Assembly (NCBI GenBank): GCA_018434945.1
Contig: JAHDOI010000065.1
Coordinates: forward strand, 1-64,000
Source of the DNA: Selenomonadales bacterium
GTDB lineage: Bacteria > Bacillota > Negativicutes > Sporomusales > UBA7701
Length of the DNA: 64,000 nucleotides
Direction: 5' to 3'
Positions within the stretch are counted from its first letter, which is position 1. The number at the start of each line of letters is the position of its first letter. The translations under genes were made by a program, and so were the position numbers. Of the stretch, positions 45,573 to 52,536 are shown in pieces. Under the pieces are notes generated by a model. The model searched no databases. It had not been told where the DNA came from and saw nothing but the letters and a program-made list of their open reading frames with translations.

Positions 45573-47531
45573 ATGGCATTCGTGATCAGGTTATGCCGGG
45601 TGGTGCTGCTGGCAATGCTGCTGTCGCTCCCGGCGGCGGTGGCCTGGGCTGCGCCCGAGACCATGCCGCTGGAGGAAGTCCGCGCCGGTATGCACGGCAT
45701 CGCCAAAACGGTGGTGTCCGGGACCGAAATAGAAGAATTCGGCGTTGAAGTACTAGGAATCATGAAGAATAAGGGGCCTTCCGGCGACCTGATTCTTATC
45801 CGCACATATGGAGACCTGATCGAGCGTACCGGCGGCATCGCCCAGGGGATGAGCGGCAGCCCGGTATATATCGGCGGCCGGCTGGTCGGCGCCGTCGCTT
45901 ACGGGTGGACGTTCACCGACCACAAGATCGGTATGGTGACACCTATCGCCGATATGCTCAAATTGTGGGAACTGCCCGCCCCCCAAGCCCGTGTCCCTGA
46001 AGAAGAGGCGATCAAGCTCGAAGAGCCGGAAACCAAGGCAGACGGCCAGCCGGGCGACAAACAACCCGGTGACGCCAACCCGCCAGTCAAAGACGGTGTG
46101 AACAAGGACGGCCAGGGTCTGGGAGACGCCTCGACGCCGCTGATGGCCTCCGGCTTCGGTGAGCGCGCCCTTGCGCTCCTGACCGATAAACTGCGACCCT
46201 TCAAGTTAATGCCGTATGCAGTTGGCGAAACGCCCGACGGCGCCGAATTCGGGCCGCTCGAGCCCGGCAGCGCCGTTGGCGTGCAGCTTGTCCGCGGCGA
46301 CGTCAGCCTTGGCGCGATGGGCACGGTCACCTACACGGAAGGCAACAAGGTGTTGGCCTTCGGCCACCCCTTCCTCAAGAAGGGCGGCGTCGGCTACTTC
46401 CTTACGAACGCCTATGTTTTCACGACCGTGAAAGGGCTGGAAAACTCCTTCAAAGTCGGCGCCATCGGCCCCGCGGTGGGGATGGTGGATCAGGACCGGG
46501 GCGCAGGCGTCGCCGGCCAGCTAGACATGTACCCGAGCGTCGTTCCGCTGAGGATCAACGTCACCGACCGCGCGCTCGGCACCTCGCGGGACGCTACCAT
46601 CCAGGTTGTTCAGGACGAACAGCTCTTCCCGGTGCTCACGGCCGCCTCGGTACTCAGCGTCCTTGAAAAGACGGCCGACAGGATCGGCGCCGGCACCGCC
46701 AAGATAACCTTCGAGATCTCCGCCCGCAACATGCCTGGTGATGTTTTCAAACGGGAGAATATGTTCTACAGCTCGGCCAATATCGGCGAAATGGCTATCA
46801 GCGAACTGTATGAACTCATGGCCCTCCTGGCTTCCAACCAGTTTCAGCCTGTCGACGTCATCGACGTGCAGGTGGACGCGACCGTCGACCCCGAACGGCG
46901 TACGGCCACAATAATGGAAGCCCGCCCCAACGTCGCCTCGGCAAAACCGGGGGACAAGATTGAAATATCGGTCAGCCTCAAACCCTTCCGGGGTGAGATG
47001 ATAACCGTCAAAGTCCCTTTCACCATTCCCAGGGACCGGCAACCCGGCCCGCTGACCCTCGAAGTCCGCGGCGGCGGCATGGTGCCGCTTCTTGAGCTGC
47101 TGGCCAAGCGGCAGAAAGGCGACGAAGAACTGCTTCAGACCTTCGGCAAGCTCAAGACCAAGACCTTCGACGACATGATCAAGGAATTGGCCGAGCGGGA
47201 CCGCAACAACGACATCGTCGTGGAAGTGCTCAGCGGCGAAGCCGGCGAACTGCTCGGCGGCATGGGGGCGTCGAAAGCGCCGTCCACGAAACTCGACCCC
47301 ATCCCCAAACCCAACGCCGCGGCCGGCCGTAATCAGAAAACTCTCCCGGCGGGGAAAGGCCTGACAGGGCTGAAGAAACCCGACAGCAAGAGTGCGGTCA
47401 GCACCGAGTACATTATCGACAGCGACACCCAGGTGCTCATCAACGTGGAAAAGAGCGACATACCCGTCGGCAAGCAGGTGCTGTACGAATGGAAAGTCGT
47501 TAAAAGCGACGACCAGGAACAGCCGCTGTAG
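45573..47531 (+). CDS. SpoIVB-type S55 peptidase-domain protein, long
   Basis: 652 residues; SpoIVB itself is about 430. Signal peptide residues 1-27. The S55 domain near the N-terminus contains TGGIAQGMSGSPVYIGGRLVGAVAYGW with the active-site Ser of family S55, followed by a low-complexity linker (EEPETKADGQPGDKQPGD) and a long C-terminal beta-rich part with no clear match. S55 peptidases cleave signals across sporulation membranes. It lacks a PDZ pattern that I can recognise, so it is a relative rather than SpoIVB. Adjacent to the AMIN/NAGPA gene. Confidence 0.78.
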   Translation: MAFVIRLCRVVLLAMLLSLPAAVAWAAPETMPLEEVRAGMHGIAKTVVSGTEIEEFGVEVLGIMKNKGPSGDLILIRTYGDLIERTGGIAQGMSGSPVYIGGRLVGAVAYGWTFTDHKIGMVTPIADMLKLWELPAPQARVPEEEAIKLEEPETKADGQPGDKQPGDANPPVKDGVNKDGQGLGDASTPLMASGFGERALALLTDKLRPFKLMPYAVGETPDGAEFGPLEPGSAVGVQLVRGDVSLGAMGTVTYTEGNKVLAFGHPFLKKGGVGYFLTNAYVFTTVKGLENSFKVGAIGPAVGMVDQDRGAGVAGQLDMYPSVVPLRINVTDRALGTSRDATIQVVQDEQLFPVLTAASVLSVLEKTADRIGAGTAKITFEISARNMPGDVFKRENMFYSSANIGEMAISELYELMALLASNQFQPVDVIDVQVDATVDPERRTATIMEARPNVASAKPGDKIEISVSLKPFRGEMITVKVPFTIPRDRQPGPLTLEVRGGGMVPLLELLAKRQKGDEELLQTFGKLKTKTFDDMIKELAERDRNNDIVVEVLSGEAGELLGGMGASKAPSTKLDPIPKPNAAAGRNQKTLPAGKGLTGLKKPDSKSAVSTEYIIDSDTQVLINVEKSDIPVGKQVLYEWKVVKSDDQEQPL

Positions 47532-47544
47532 GGCTTCGGCAATC

Positions 47545-47579
47545 ATCCCCCGGGCAGATTGGTATCCCCGGGGGATTTT
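47545..47579 (+). terminator. Terminator after the S55 peptidase gene
   Basis: TCCCCCGGG / CCCGGGGGA stem with TTTT following; clear Rho-independent structure. Confidence 0.88.
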
Positions 47580-48088
47580 CTCGTCCTGGAGGCTTGTGGA
47601 GCTTTATTGGGGAACCGGCTATTTTCCGCCCTTCCGGCGCTTTGCTCCGGGACAGGCTCCCCGTAAAGCCCGGCACCGCAGGTGCGGGCGCCGGGACAGA
47701 AAAGGCGGACGGGGCGGGGCGAGCCGCGATGGTAAAGCAGCAGAGGAGCGATAATAATCACGTAATTACCGTAATAAATGTAATTACAGTAATTATAGTA
47801 AAAATGAAATACTCGATTTGCGCCAGAGTGGAAGGGTTTTCCGCGAGCCGCGGGCGCAACCAGTAAATACCCGTTGTCGCAGGCGGGCAATAAGCAGGGA
47901 AAAAGCCGGCAAACATTGAATATACTCAGAATATGGGTAAAGTTTACGTCAACAGTAATGACCCCGTCTGATAACATCCATAAAATGGTATTAATTTCTT
48001 TGCCAACACGTAGAATGTACCAATGCGCTCCGCCTAATTTGCGCCGGCTCCGGAGCCCCTGTGCCGCCGGCGATGCGAGGTCGACCCC
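47580..48088. other. Long intergenic region with repeats, no gene called
   Basis: About 500 bases. The left part holds GC-rich hairpins (for example CCCGGC/GCCGGG around 47670-47694) and CCGGGACAG twice (47647, 47691). The middle has a 9-bp tandem repeat (next entry). An open frame at 47594-47866 has its TTG directly against the ribosome binding site and a repetitive Val-Ile-Thr content created by the repeat; it is not called. The right part precedes mlaE; no clear promoter is seen. Confidence 0.5.
47762..47806 (+). repeat. Tandem 9-bp repeat, five units
   Basis: Units start at 47762, 47771, 47780, 47789 and 47798: GTAATTACC, GTAATAAAT, GTAATTACA, GTAATTATA, GTAAAAATG. Units 1 and 3 contain the perfect palindrome GTAATTAC. 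It is the only tandem array of this kind noticed in the window and lies about 280 bases before mlaE, a spacing typical for protein-binding arrays or regulatory repeats. Confidence 0.8.
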
Positions 48089-48862
48089 ATGCTTATTTCA
48101 ATGCTGGAACGGATAGGCCGTCAAGTTATAGAGTTCCTCGAGCACGCCGGCCAGGTGGTTCTGTTGGTCGGCCAGACGCTCACAAGCTTGCGGCGTTCGC
48201 CGCAGGCCGGCCATGTCTTGCGCCAGATGGCTCATCTGGGTGCCGATTCGCTGCCGATCGTCGCCCTCACCATGCTGTTCACCGGCATGGTCATGACGGT
48301 GCAGATCGCCCACGAATTCATCAAGTACGGCGCACAGTCTTCGGTGGGTGGCGTCGTGGCGATCGCGGTCGGGCGGGAACTGTCCCCGGTCCTTACCGGC
48401 GTGGTTGCGGCAGGCCGGGTAGGCGCGGCCATCACGGCCGAAATCGGCTCGATGAAGGTGACTGAGCAGATCGACGCGCTGCGGGTGATGGCTACCAACC
48501 CTGTCGCCTACCTGGTAGTTCCCCGGCTGATAGCCTGTGTCGTGATGCTGCCAGTTCTGGTCATCTTCGCCGACATGATCGGCACAGTCGGCGGCTACCT
48601 CGTCGCGACCCTGTATGCAGGCATCAATTCGTTCACTTTCCTTAATTCGATAAAAGTGTTCGCTGTTGTGAACGATGTGACTGGCGGCCTTATCAAGAGC
48701 ATGTTCTTTGGCGCCATTATCGCCGTAATCGGCTGTTATAAAGGACTGACGACCGCCGAGGGGGCCGAAGGGGTCGGCAAGGCCACCACCGGCTCGGTGG
48801 TAGCCTCGATGATCCTGATTTTCATCAGCAATTATTTCCTGTCACTGATACTGTACCGCTAG
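48089..48862 (+). CDS. mlaE: Mla-type ABC transporter permease (MlaE)
   Basis: 257 residues, about five to six membrane helices. MlaE moves phospholipid between membranes with MlaF and MlaD. LPIVALTMLFTGMVMTVQIAHEF and the GVVAAGRVGAAITAEIGSMKVTEQIDALRVMATNPVAYLVVPR segment are family hallmarks (DUF140). It starts the outer-membrane cluster. The ribosome binding site at its ATG is poor (GAGGTCGACCCC), so initiation is probably weak. Confidence 0.94.
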   Translation: MLISMLERIGRQVIEFLEHAGQVVLLVGQTLTSLRRSPQAGHVLRQMAHLGADSLPIVALTMLFTGMVMTVQIAHEFIKYGAQSSVGGVVAIAVGRELSPVLTGVVAAGRVGAAITAEIGSMKVTEQIDALRVMATNPVAYLVVPRLIACVVMLPVLVIFADMIGTVGGYLVATLYAGINSFTFLNSIKVFAVVNDVTGGLIKSMFFGAIIAVIGCYKGLTTAEGAEGVGKATTGSVVASMILIFISNYFLSLILYR

Positions 48863-48872
48863 GGGTGGTGCC

Positions 48873-49643
48873 ATGATAAAGCTCGACAACGTAAGCATGG
48901 CGTTCCGCAACAGGCGGGTGCTGGAAAATATCGATCTCGACATCGCCCAGGGCGAAATTATGGTAATCATCGGCCCCAGCGGCTCGGGCAAAAGCACCAT
49001 CCTGCGGCTGATGATCGGCCTGCTCAAGCCTTCCGCAGGCGAGATATGGATAAACGGCCAGGAAATCTCCCGCGCCAGCGAGGAAGAACTCAACGTCATC
49101 CGCCGCAAGATGGGGATGGTTTTCCAATACTCGGCCCTGTTCGACTCGATGACGGTGGGTGAAAATGTGGCTTTCGGCCTGCGGCAGCATACGACGCTGT
49201 CCGAAGAGGAGATCGGCAGGACGGTGCGACGCCGGCTGAGGATGGTTGGACTTGCCGGCCAGGAGGGCGTGATGCCCAGCGAACTGTCGGGGGGGATGAA
49301 AAAACGCGTCAGCCTCGCCCGGGCGATCGCCATAAACCCGCAGATCGTACTGTATGACGAACCCACAGCGGGACTCGATCCGATAATGTCGACGACCATC
49401 GACCGCCTCATCTGCAGCACCCGCCGCATCCTCAACGTGACCTCGGTCGTTGTCACCCACCATATGCCGAGCGCCTTCAACATCGCCGACCGGATCGCGA
49501 TGATCTACGATGGACGGATCATCGAGATCGGCACGGTAAGCGAGATCAAGAAATCGTCCAACCCCATCGTGCAGCAGTTCATCCACGGCTGGGCAAGGCC
49601 CGGCGAGTTCGCCAAAAGGAGGTCGAGAAAAAGTGAATCTTAG
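48873..49643 (+). CDS. mlaF: Mla-type ABC transporter ATPase (MlaF)
   Basis: 256 residues. ABC ATPase for the lipid transporter. Walker A GPSGSGKSTIL, Q-loop MVFQYSALF, signature LSGGMKKRVSLARA, Walker B IVLYDEPTAGLDP, and VVTHHMPSAF with the switch His. GGGGTGG precedes the ATG; it is ten bases from mlaE. Confidence 0.96.
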   Translation: MIKLDNVSMAFRNRRVLENIDLDIAQGEIMVIIGPSGSGKSTILRLMIGLLKPSAGEIWINGQEISRASEEELNVIRRKMGMVFQYSALFDSMTVGENVAFGLRQHTTLSEEEIGRTVRRRLRMVGLAGQEGVMPSELSGGMKKRVSLARAIAINPQIVLYDEPTAGLDPIMSTTIDRLICSTRRILNVTSVVVTHHMPSAFNIADRIAMIYDGRIIEIGTVSEIKKSSNPIVQQFIHGWARPGEFAKRRSRKSES

Positions 49644-50910
49644 CACCGAAGCCAAGGTGGGCGCGATATCGCTGATCGGTTTGCTCCTGCTAGGGTATAT
49701 GATCGTTTATCTCGGCGGTATCTCCTTTGGTGAGAAAGGATACCCGGTCCAGGTCGTTTTCAGCGAGGTCGGCGGCCTCAAAGAGGGCAACGTCGTCCGC
49801 TACGCCGGCGTCGATGTCGGCCGGGTCGCCGGAGTGCGTGCCGGCGACAAAGGTGTGGAGGTGCAGCTTCGGATCAATCCGGGCATCAAAATCCCCGAGG
49901 GGTCCAAATTCACCATCGGCACCGACGGACTGCTGGGCGAAAAGTTCATAAACATCGTGCCCCCGCGGCAGAGTTCCGGCTACCTCAAGCCGGGGTCCAC
50001 GGTGGCGGGCGAAGACCCCCGCGGCATAGACCAACTGGTTAATTCGGCCGACAAGACCCTCGCCGAAGTCCAGAAACTCATCCAGTCACTCAATGATGTG
50101 CTTGGTGACGAGAAAGTCAAGGACGCGATGAAGGCCACCGCCCTCAACGCCCGCGATATCACCGAACGACTCAACGAATTCAGCGCCTCCCTGGCCAGGA
50201 TGGCCGCCAATAACGAGCATGACGTAAACGCCATGGTCGGCAATCTGCGCGACATGTCATCCAACCTCAGGGACGTCGCCGCCAGGGTCGATAAGATGGT
50301 CGCCACCGTCGACAACAACGGCCAGACTGCCAAAGACCTCAAGGAAACCATCCAGAACCTGAAAAACACCAGCGTGCGGGTGGAGAAGATCGCCGCATCG
50401 GTGGAAGACGTCGTGACCGACCCGGAGACGTCCAAAAATATCAAGGAAACACTTCGCAACGCCCGCTCGGTCAGCGAAAAAGCCAACAGGATGCTGACCA
50501 AGATTGAGAATATCAAGGTCGAAACCGGCTTCGAAGTGCTGCATAACGGCCATACCGGCAAGTACAGAAGCAACGCCGACATCCGCATAAACACCTCGCC
50601 GCATGATTTCGCCGTCATCGGCGCCAGTGGAATCGGCGATAATCAGAAGACCAATTTCCAGATCGGCAAGGGCGACGCCCGCTTCGCCGGAAGGGCCGGA
50701 GTCGTGGAAGGCAAGGCCGGGATCGGCGCCGACACGATGCTGGGCAAGCAGCTGCGCCTCTCGCTCGACGTCTACGATCCCAACGACGTGCGGGTAAAAT
50801 TGCGCACCCAGTACGAAATAGCGCCCCACACCTTCATCGTCGGACAGACCGACAGCCTCAACAAACAGCCGGGCCAGAATACTTATATCGGTGTGCGCCG
50901 CACATTCTAG
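49633..50910 (+). CDS. mlaD: MlaD/MCE-domain lipid-transport protein with C-terminal barrel-like domain
   Basis: 425 residues, more than twice the size of E. coli MlaD (about 180). One N-terminal membrane helix (AISLIGLLLLGYMIVYLGG), then an MCE domain (PVQVVFSEVGGLKEGNVVRYAGVDVGRVAGV, SKFTIGTDGLLGEKFINIV). Residues about 130-290 are long amphipathic helices. The last ~130 residues are beta-rich, with alternating strands and a terminal aromatic Phe, like an outer-membrane barrel. A fused barrel of this type is known from Veillonella MlaD and would bridge both membranes without MlaA or MlaC. GTG start at 49633 overlaps mlaF. Confidence 0.9.
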   Translation: MNLSTEAKVGAISLIGLLLLGYMIVYLGGISFGEKGYPVQVVFSEVGGLKEGNVVRYAGVDVGRVAGVRAGDKGVEVQLRINPGIKIPEGSKFTIGTDGLLGEKFINIVPPRQSSGYLKPGSTVAGEDPRGIDQLVNSADKTLAEVQKLIQSLNDVLGDEKVKDAMKATALNARDITERLNEFSASLARMAANNEHDVNAMVGNLRDMSSNLRDVAARVDKMVATVDNNGQTAKDLKETIQNLKNTSVRVEKIAASVEDVVTDPETSKNIKETLRNARSVSEKANRMLTKIENIKVETGFEVLHNGHTGKYRSNADIRINTSPHDFAVIGASGIGDNQKTNFQIGKGDARFAGRAGVVEGKAGIGADTMLGKQLRLSLDVYDPNDVRVKLRTQYEIAPHTFIVGQTDSLNKQPGQNTYIGVRRTF

Positions 50911-50918
50911 ATTTACTG

Positions 50919-50975
50919 TTGACATCGCCGTGTTTAAAACACTATAATGAAAATTGGAACTGACTAACCAGTCAG
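50919..50975 (+). promoter_or_regulatory. tolC promoter with TetR-like operator
   Basis: TTGACA (50919-50924), 18-base spacer, TATAAT (50943-50948). Just downstream of the expected start, at 50960-50975, is the perfect palindrome CTGACTAACCAGTCAG. Its 14-base core differs in one base from the operator at 16716-16729. This form is typical of TetR-family sites. A GC-rich hairpin (CGGGCC/GGCCCG) lies further on in the leader. No TetR-type gene is in the window. Confidence 0.78.
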
Positions 50976-51044
50976 CATCCTAAGAACAGGAAACCGGGCC
51001 TGCGGCCCGATAGCCGCAGCTACATACGGTCAGGAGGAGTAACC

Positions 51045-52343
51045 ATGACGCATCCGAATCTTGTAAAGAAAACACTGGCGCTGGCGGCGTGCGGCTTATT
51101 GCTGATGAACGCCGCGGCCCTGGCCGCGCCGACCGAGCTGACGCTCGAAGACAGCATCGCCCTGGCGCTTAAAAACAATCCAATGGTGAAAATCGCCGAG
51201 TCCGACAGGGAAAAGGCTTCGTGGGTGGTAAGGGAAGCACAGGCCGGGCAGGGTCCGACCATTACATACAATCATAAGGACGCGCGCGCCAGGTCCGCGC
51301 CGTCGACCCTCAATCCAAACCCGACACCCAACAACGATTTCGACAACACCGTCAGCCTGTCGTTGTCGCTATACAGCGGCGGAAAGATCGACGGCACCGT
51401 CGGCAAAGCTAAATACGACTTCAAGGTGGCTGACCTCGGCCTGGCCGAGACAAAGCAGCAGCTTAAACTCGACGCGACCAGCGCTTATTTCAAGGTGTTG
51501 CAGACCCGTAACATGCTGCAGGTAAGGCAGGAGTCGGTGGACAACCTGACTGCCCACCTGCGGAACGTTCAGGCCCAGTACGACGTCGGCACGGTCGCCA
51601 AGTCGGATGTGCTGCGGTCCGAGGTGGAGCTGGCCAACGCCCAGCAGAGCCTCATCATCGCCCAGAACGACTACGATCTGGCCATGGCCGGCCTCAACAA
51701 CGTCGTCGGCCTGCCCCTCGACACCGAGATCAAACTCAAGGAAGAGCTGAAATACGAGCAAGCGAAACTGACCCTCGACGACGGCGTCAAATTTGCGATG
51801 CAGTACCGGCCGGACGTCCTTCAGGCCGATTACACCCTAAAAGGCGCGAAAGAAAGCGTTAAAGCGGCCCGCAGCGGCTTTCTCCCGTCCGTAACGCTCA
51901 GCGGCTCCAACAACTGGACCGACGAGAAATTTCCCGGCAGCAAGAACAGCAATTGGTCGGTGTATCTGACAACCTCGCTGACGCTTTTCGATACCAACCT
52001 CACCCTTTCCAAGGTGAAGGAAGCCGAGGCCGGCGTGGTCAAAGCCAATGAGCAGTTCCGCCAGACCAAGGACAGCGTTTCGCTCGAGGTGCGCCAAGCC
52101 TATCTCAGCATGAAGGAAGCTGAAAAACGTATTGAAACAAGCCAGGTGGCTGTGGCCAAGGCGGACGAGGATTTCAAGATTGCCCAGGTCCGCTATAGCG
52201 CCGGTGTCGGCACGAACCTCGACGTCATCGACGCCCAGCTGGCGCTGGCCCAGGCCAAGACCAACTATATCCAGGCACTGTACGACTACAACACCAGCAA
52301 GGCCAAACTCGACAAGGCCATGGGCGTAGCCGTCAAAGAGTGA
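51045..52343 (+). CDS. tolC: TolC-family outer-membrane efflux channel
   Basis: 432 residues with a signal peptide (about 1-27, ends LAAP). Two related halves of the TolC fold, each starting with LTLEDSIALALKNNP-like and GVKFAMQYRPDVLQ-like segments, and repeats of YDVGTVAKSDVLRSEVELANAQ and YSAGVGTNLDVIDAQLALAQAKTNYIQALYDYN. It forms the outer-membrane exit of tripartite pumps or type I secretion. Located between mlaD and tamB, and controlled by a separate promoter. The partner pump is not in the window. Confidence 0.94.
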   Translation: MTHPNLVKKTLALAACGLLLMNAAALAAPTELTLEDSIALALKNNPMVKIAESDREKASWVVREAQAGQGPTITYNHKDARARSAPSTLNPNPTPNNDFDNTVSLSLSLYSGGKIDGTVGKAKYDFKVADLGLAETKQQLKLDATSAYFKVLQTRNMLQVRQESVDNLTAHLRNVQAQYDVGTVAKSDVLRSEVELANAQQSLIIAQNDYDLAMAGLNNVVGLPLDTEIKLKEELKYEQAKLTLDDGVKFAMQYRPDVLQADYTLKGAKESVKAARSGFLPSVTLSGSNNWTDEKFPGSKNSNWSVYLTTSLTLFDTNLTLSKVKEAEAGVVKANEQFRQTKDSVSLEVRQAYLSMKEAEKRIETSQVAVAKADEDFKIAQVRYSAGVGTNLDVIDAQLALAQAKTNYIQALYDYNTSKAKLDKAMGVAVKE

Positions 52344-52349
52344 ATCAGG

Positions 52350-52376
52350 AGGCCGGGGCGACAGCTCCGGCCTTTT
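52350..52376 (+). terminator. Terminator after tolC
   Basis: GGCCGGGGC / GCTCCGGCC stem (one G-T pair) followed by TTTT. Confidence 0.85.
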
Positions 52377-52442
52377 ACGGCCTTAGTCAGGAAATATTTT
52401 GGCGAATAATCCACAAATTTCCGGAGACAATAGGAGGCAGTG

Positions 52443-52514
52443 TTGTCTGAATTTTATTACCAGCGTCTATTTAAAAGGAAGGCATTCGCCCGCGTCGAAA
52501 TAGACAGAGATTGA
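52443..52514 (+). CDS. Possible 23-codon leader peptide upstream of tamB
   Basis: A short frame with TTG 52443 (or GTG 52440) preceded by AGGAGG, ending at TGA 52512-52514, shortly before the tamB start. The product (begins MSEFYYQRLFKRKAFARV) is strongly basic. The ribosome binding site is good, but length and lack of known relatives leave it unproven; it could regulate tamB by translation coupling. Confidence 0.35.
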   Translation: MSEFYYQRLFKRKAFARVEIDRD

Positions 52515-52536
52515 AACTATGATGCGGGAGGCTCAT

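Noticed and set aside
47594-47866. 90-codon frame including Val-Ile-Thr repeats
   Set aside because: The start is directly against the ribosome binding site, the repeats come from the 9-bp DNA array and there is no similarity to any protein I know.
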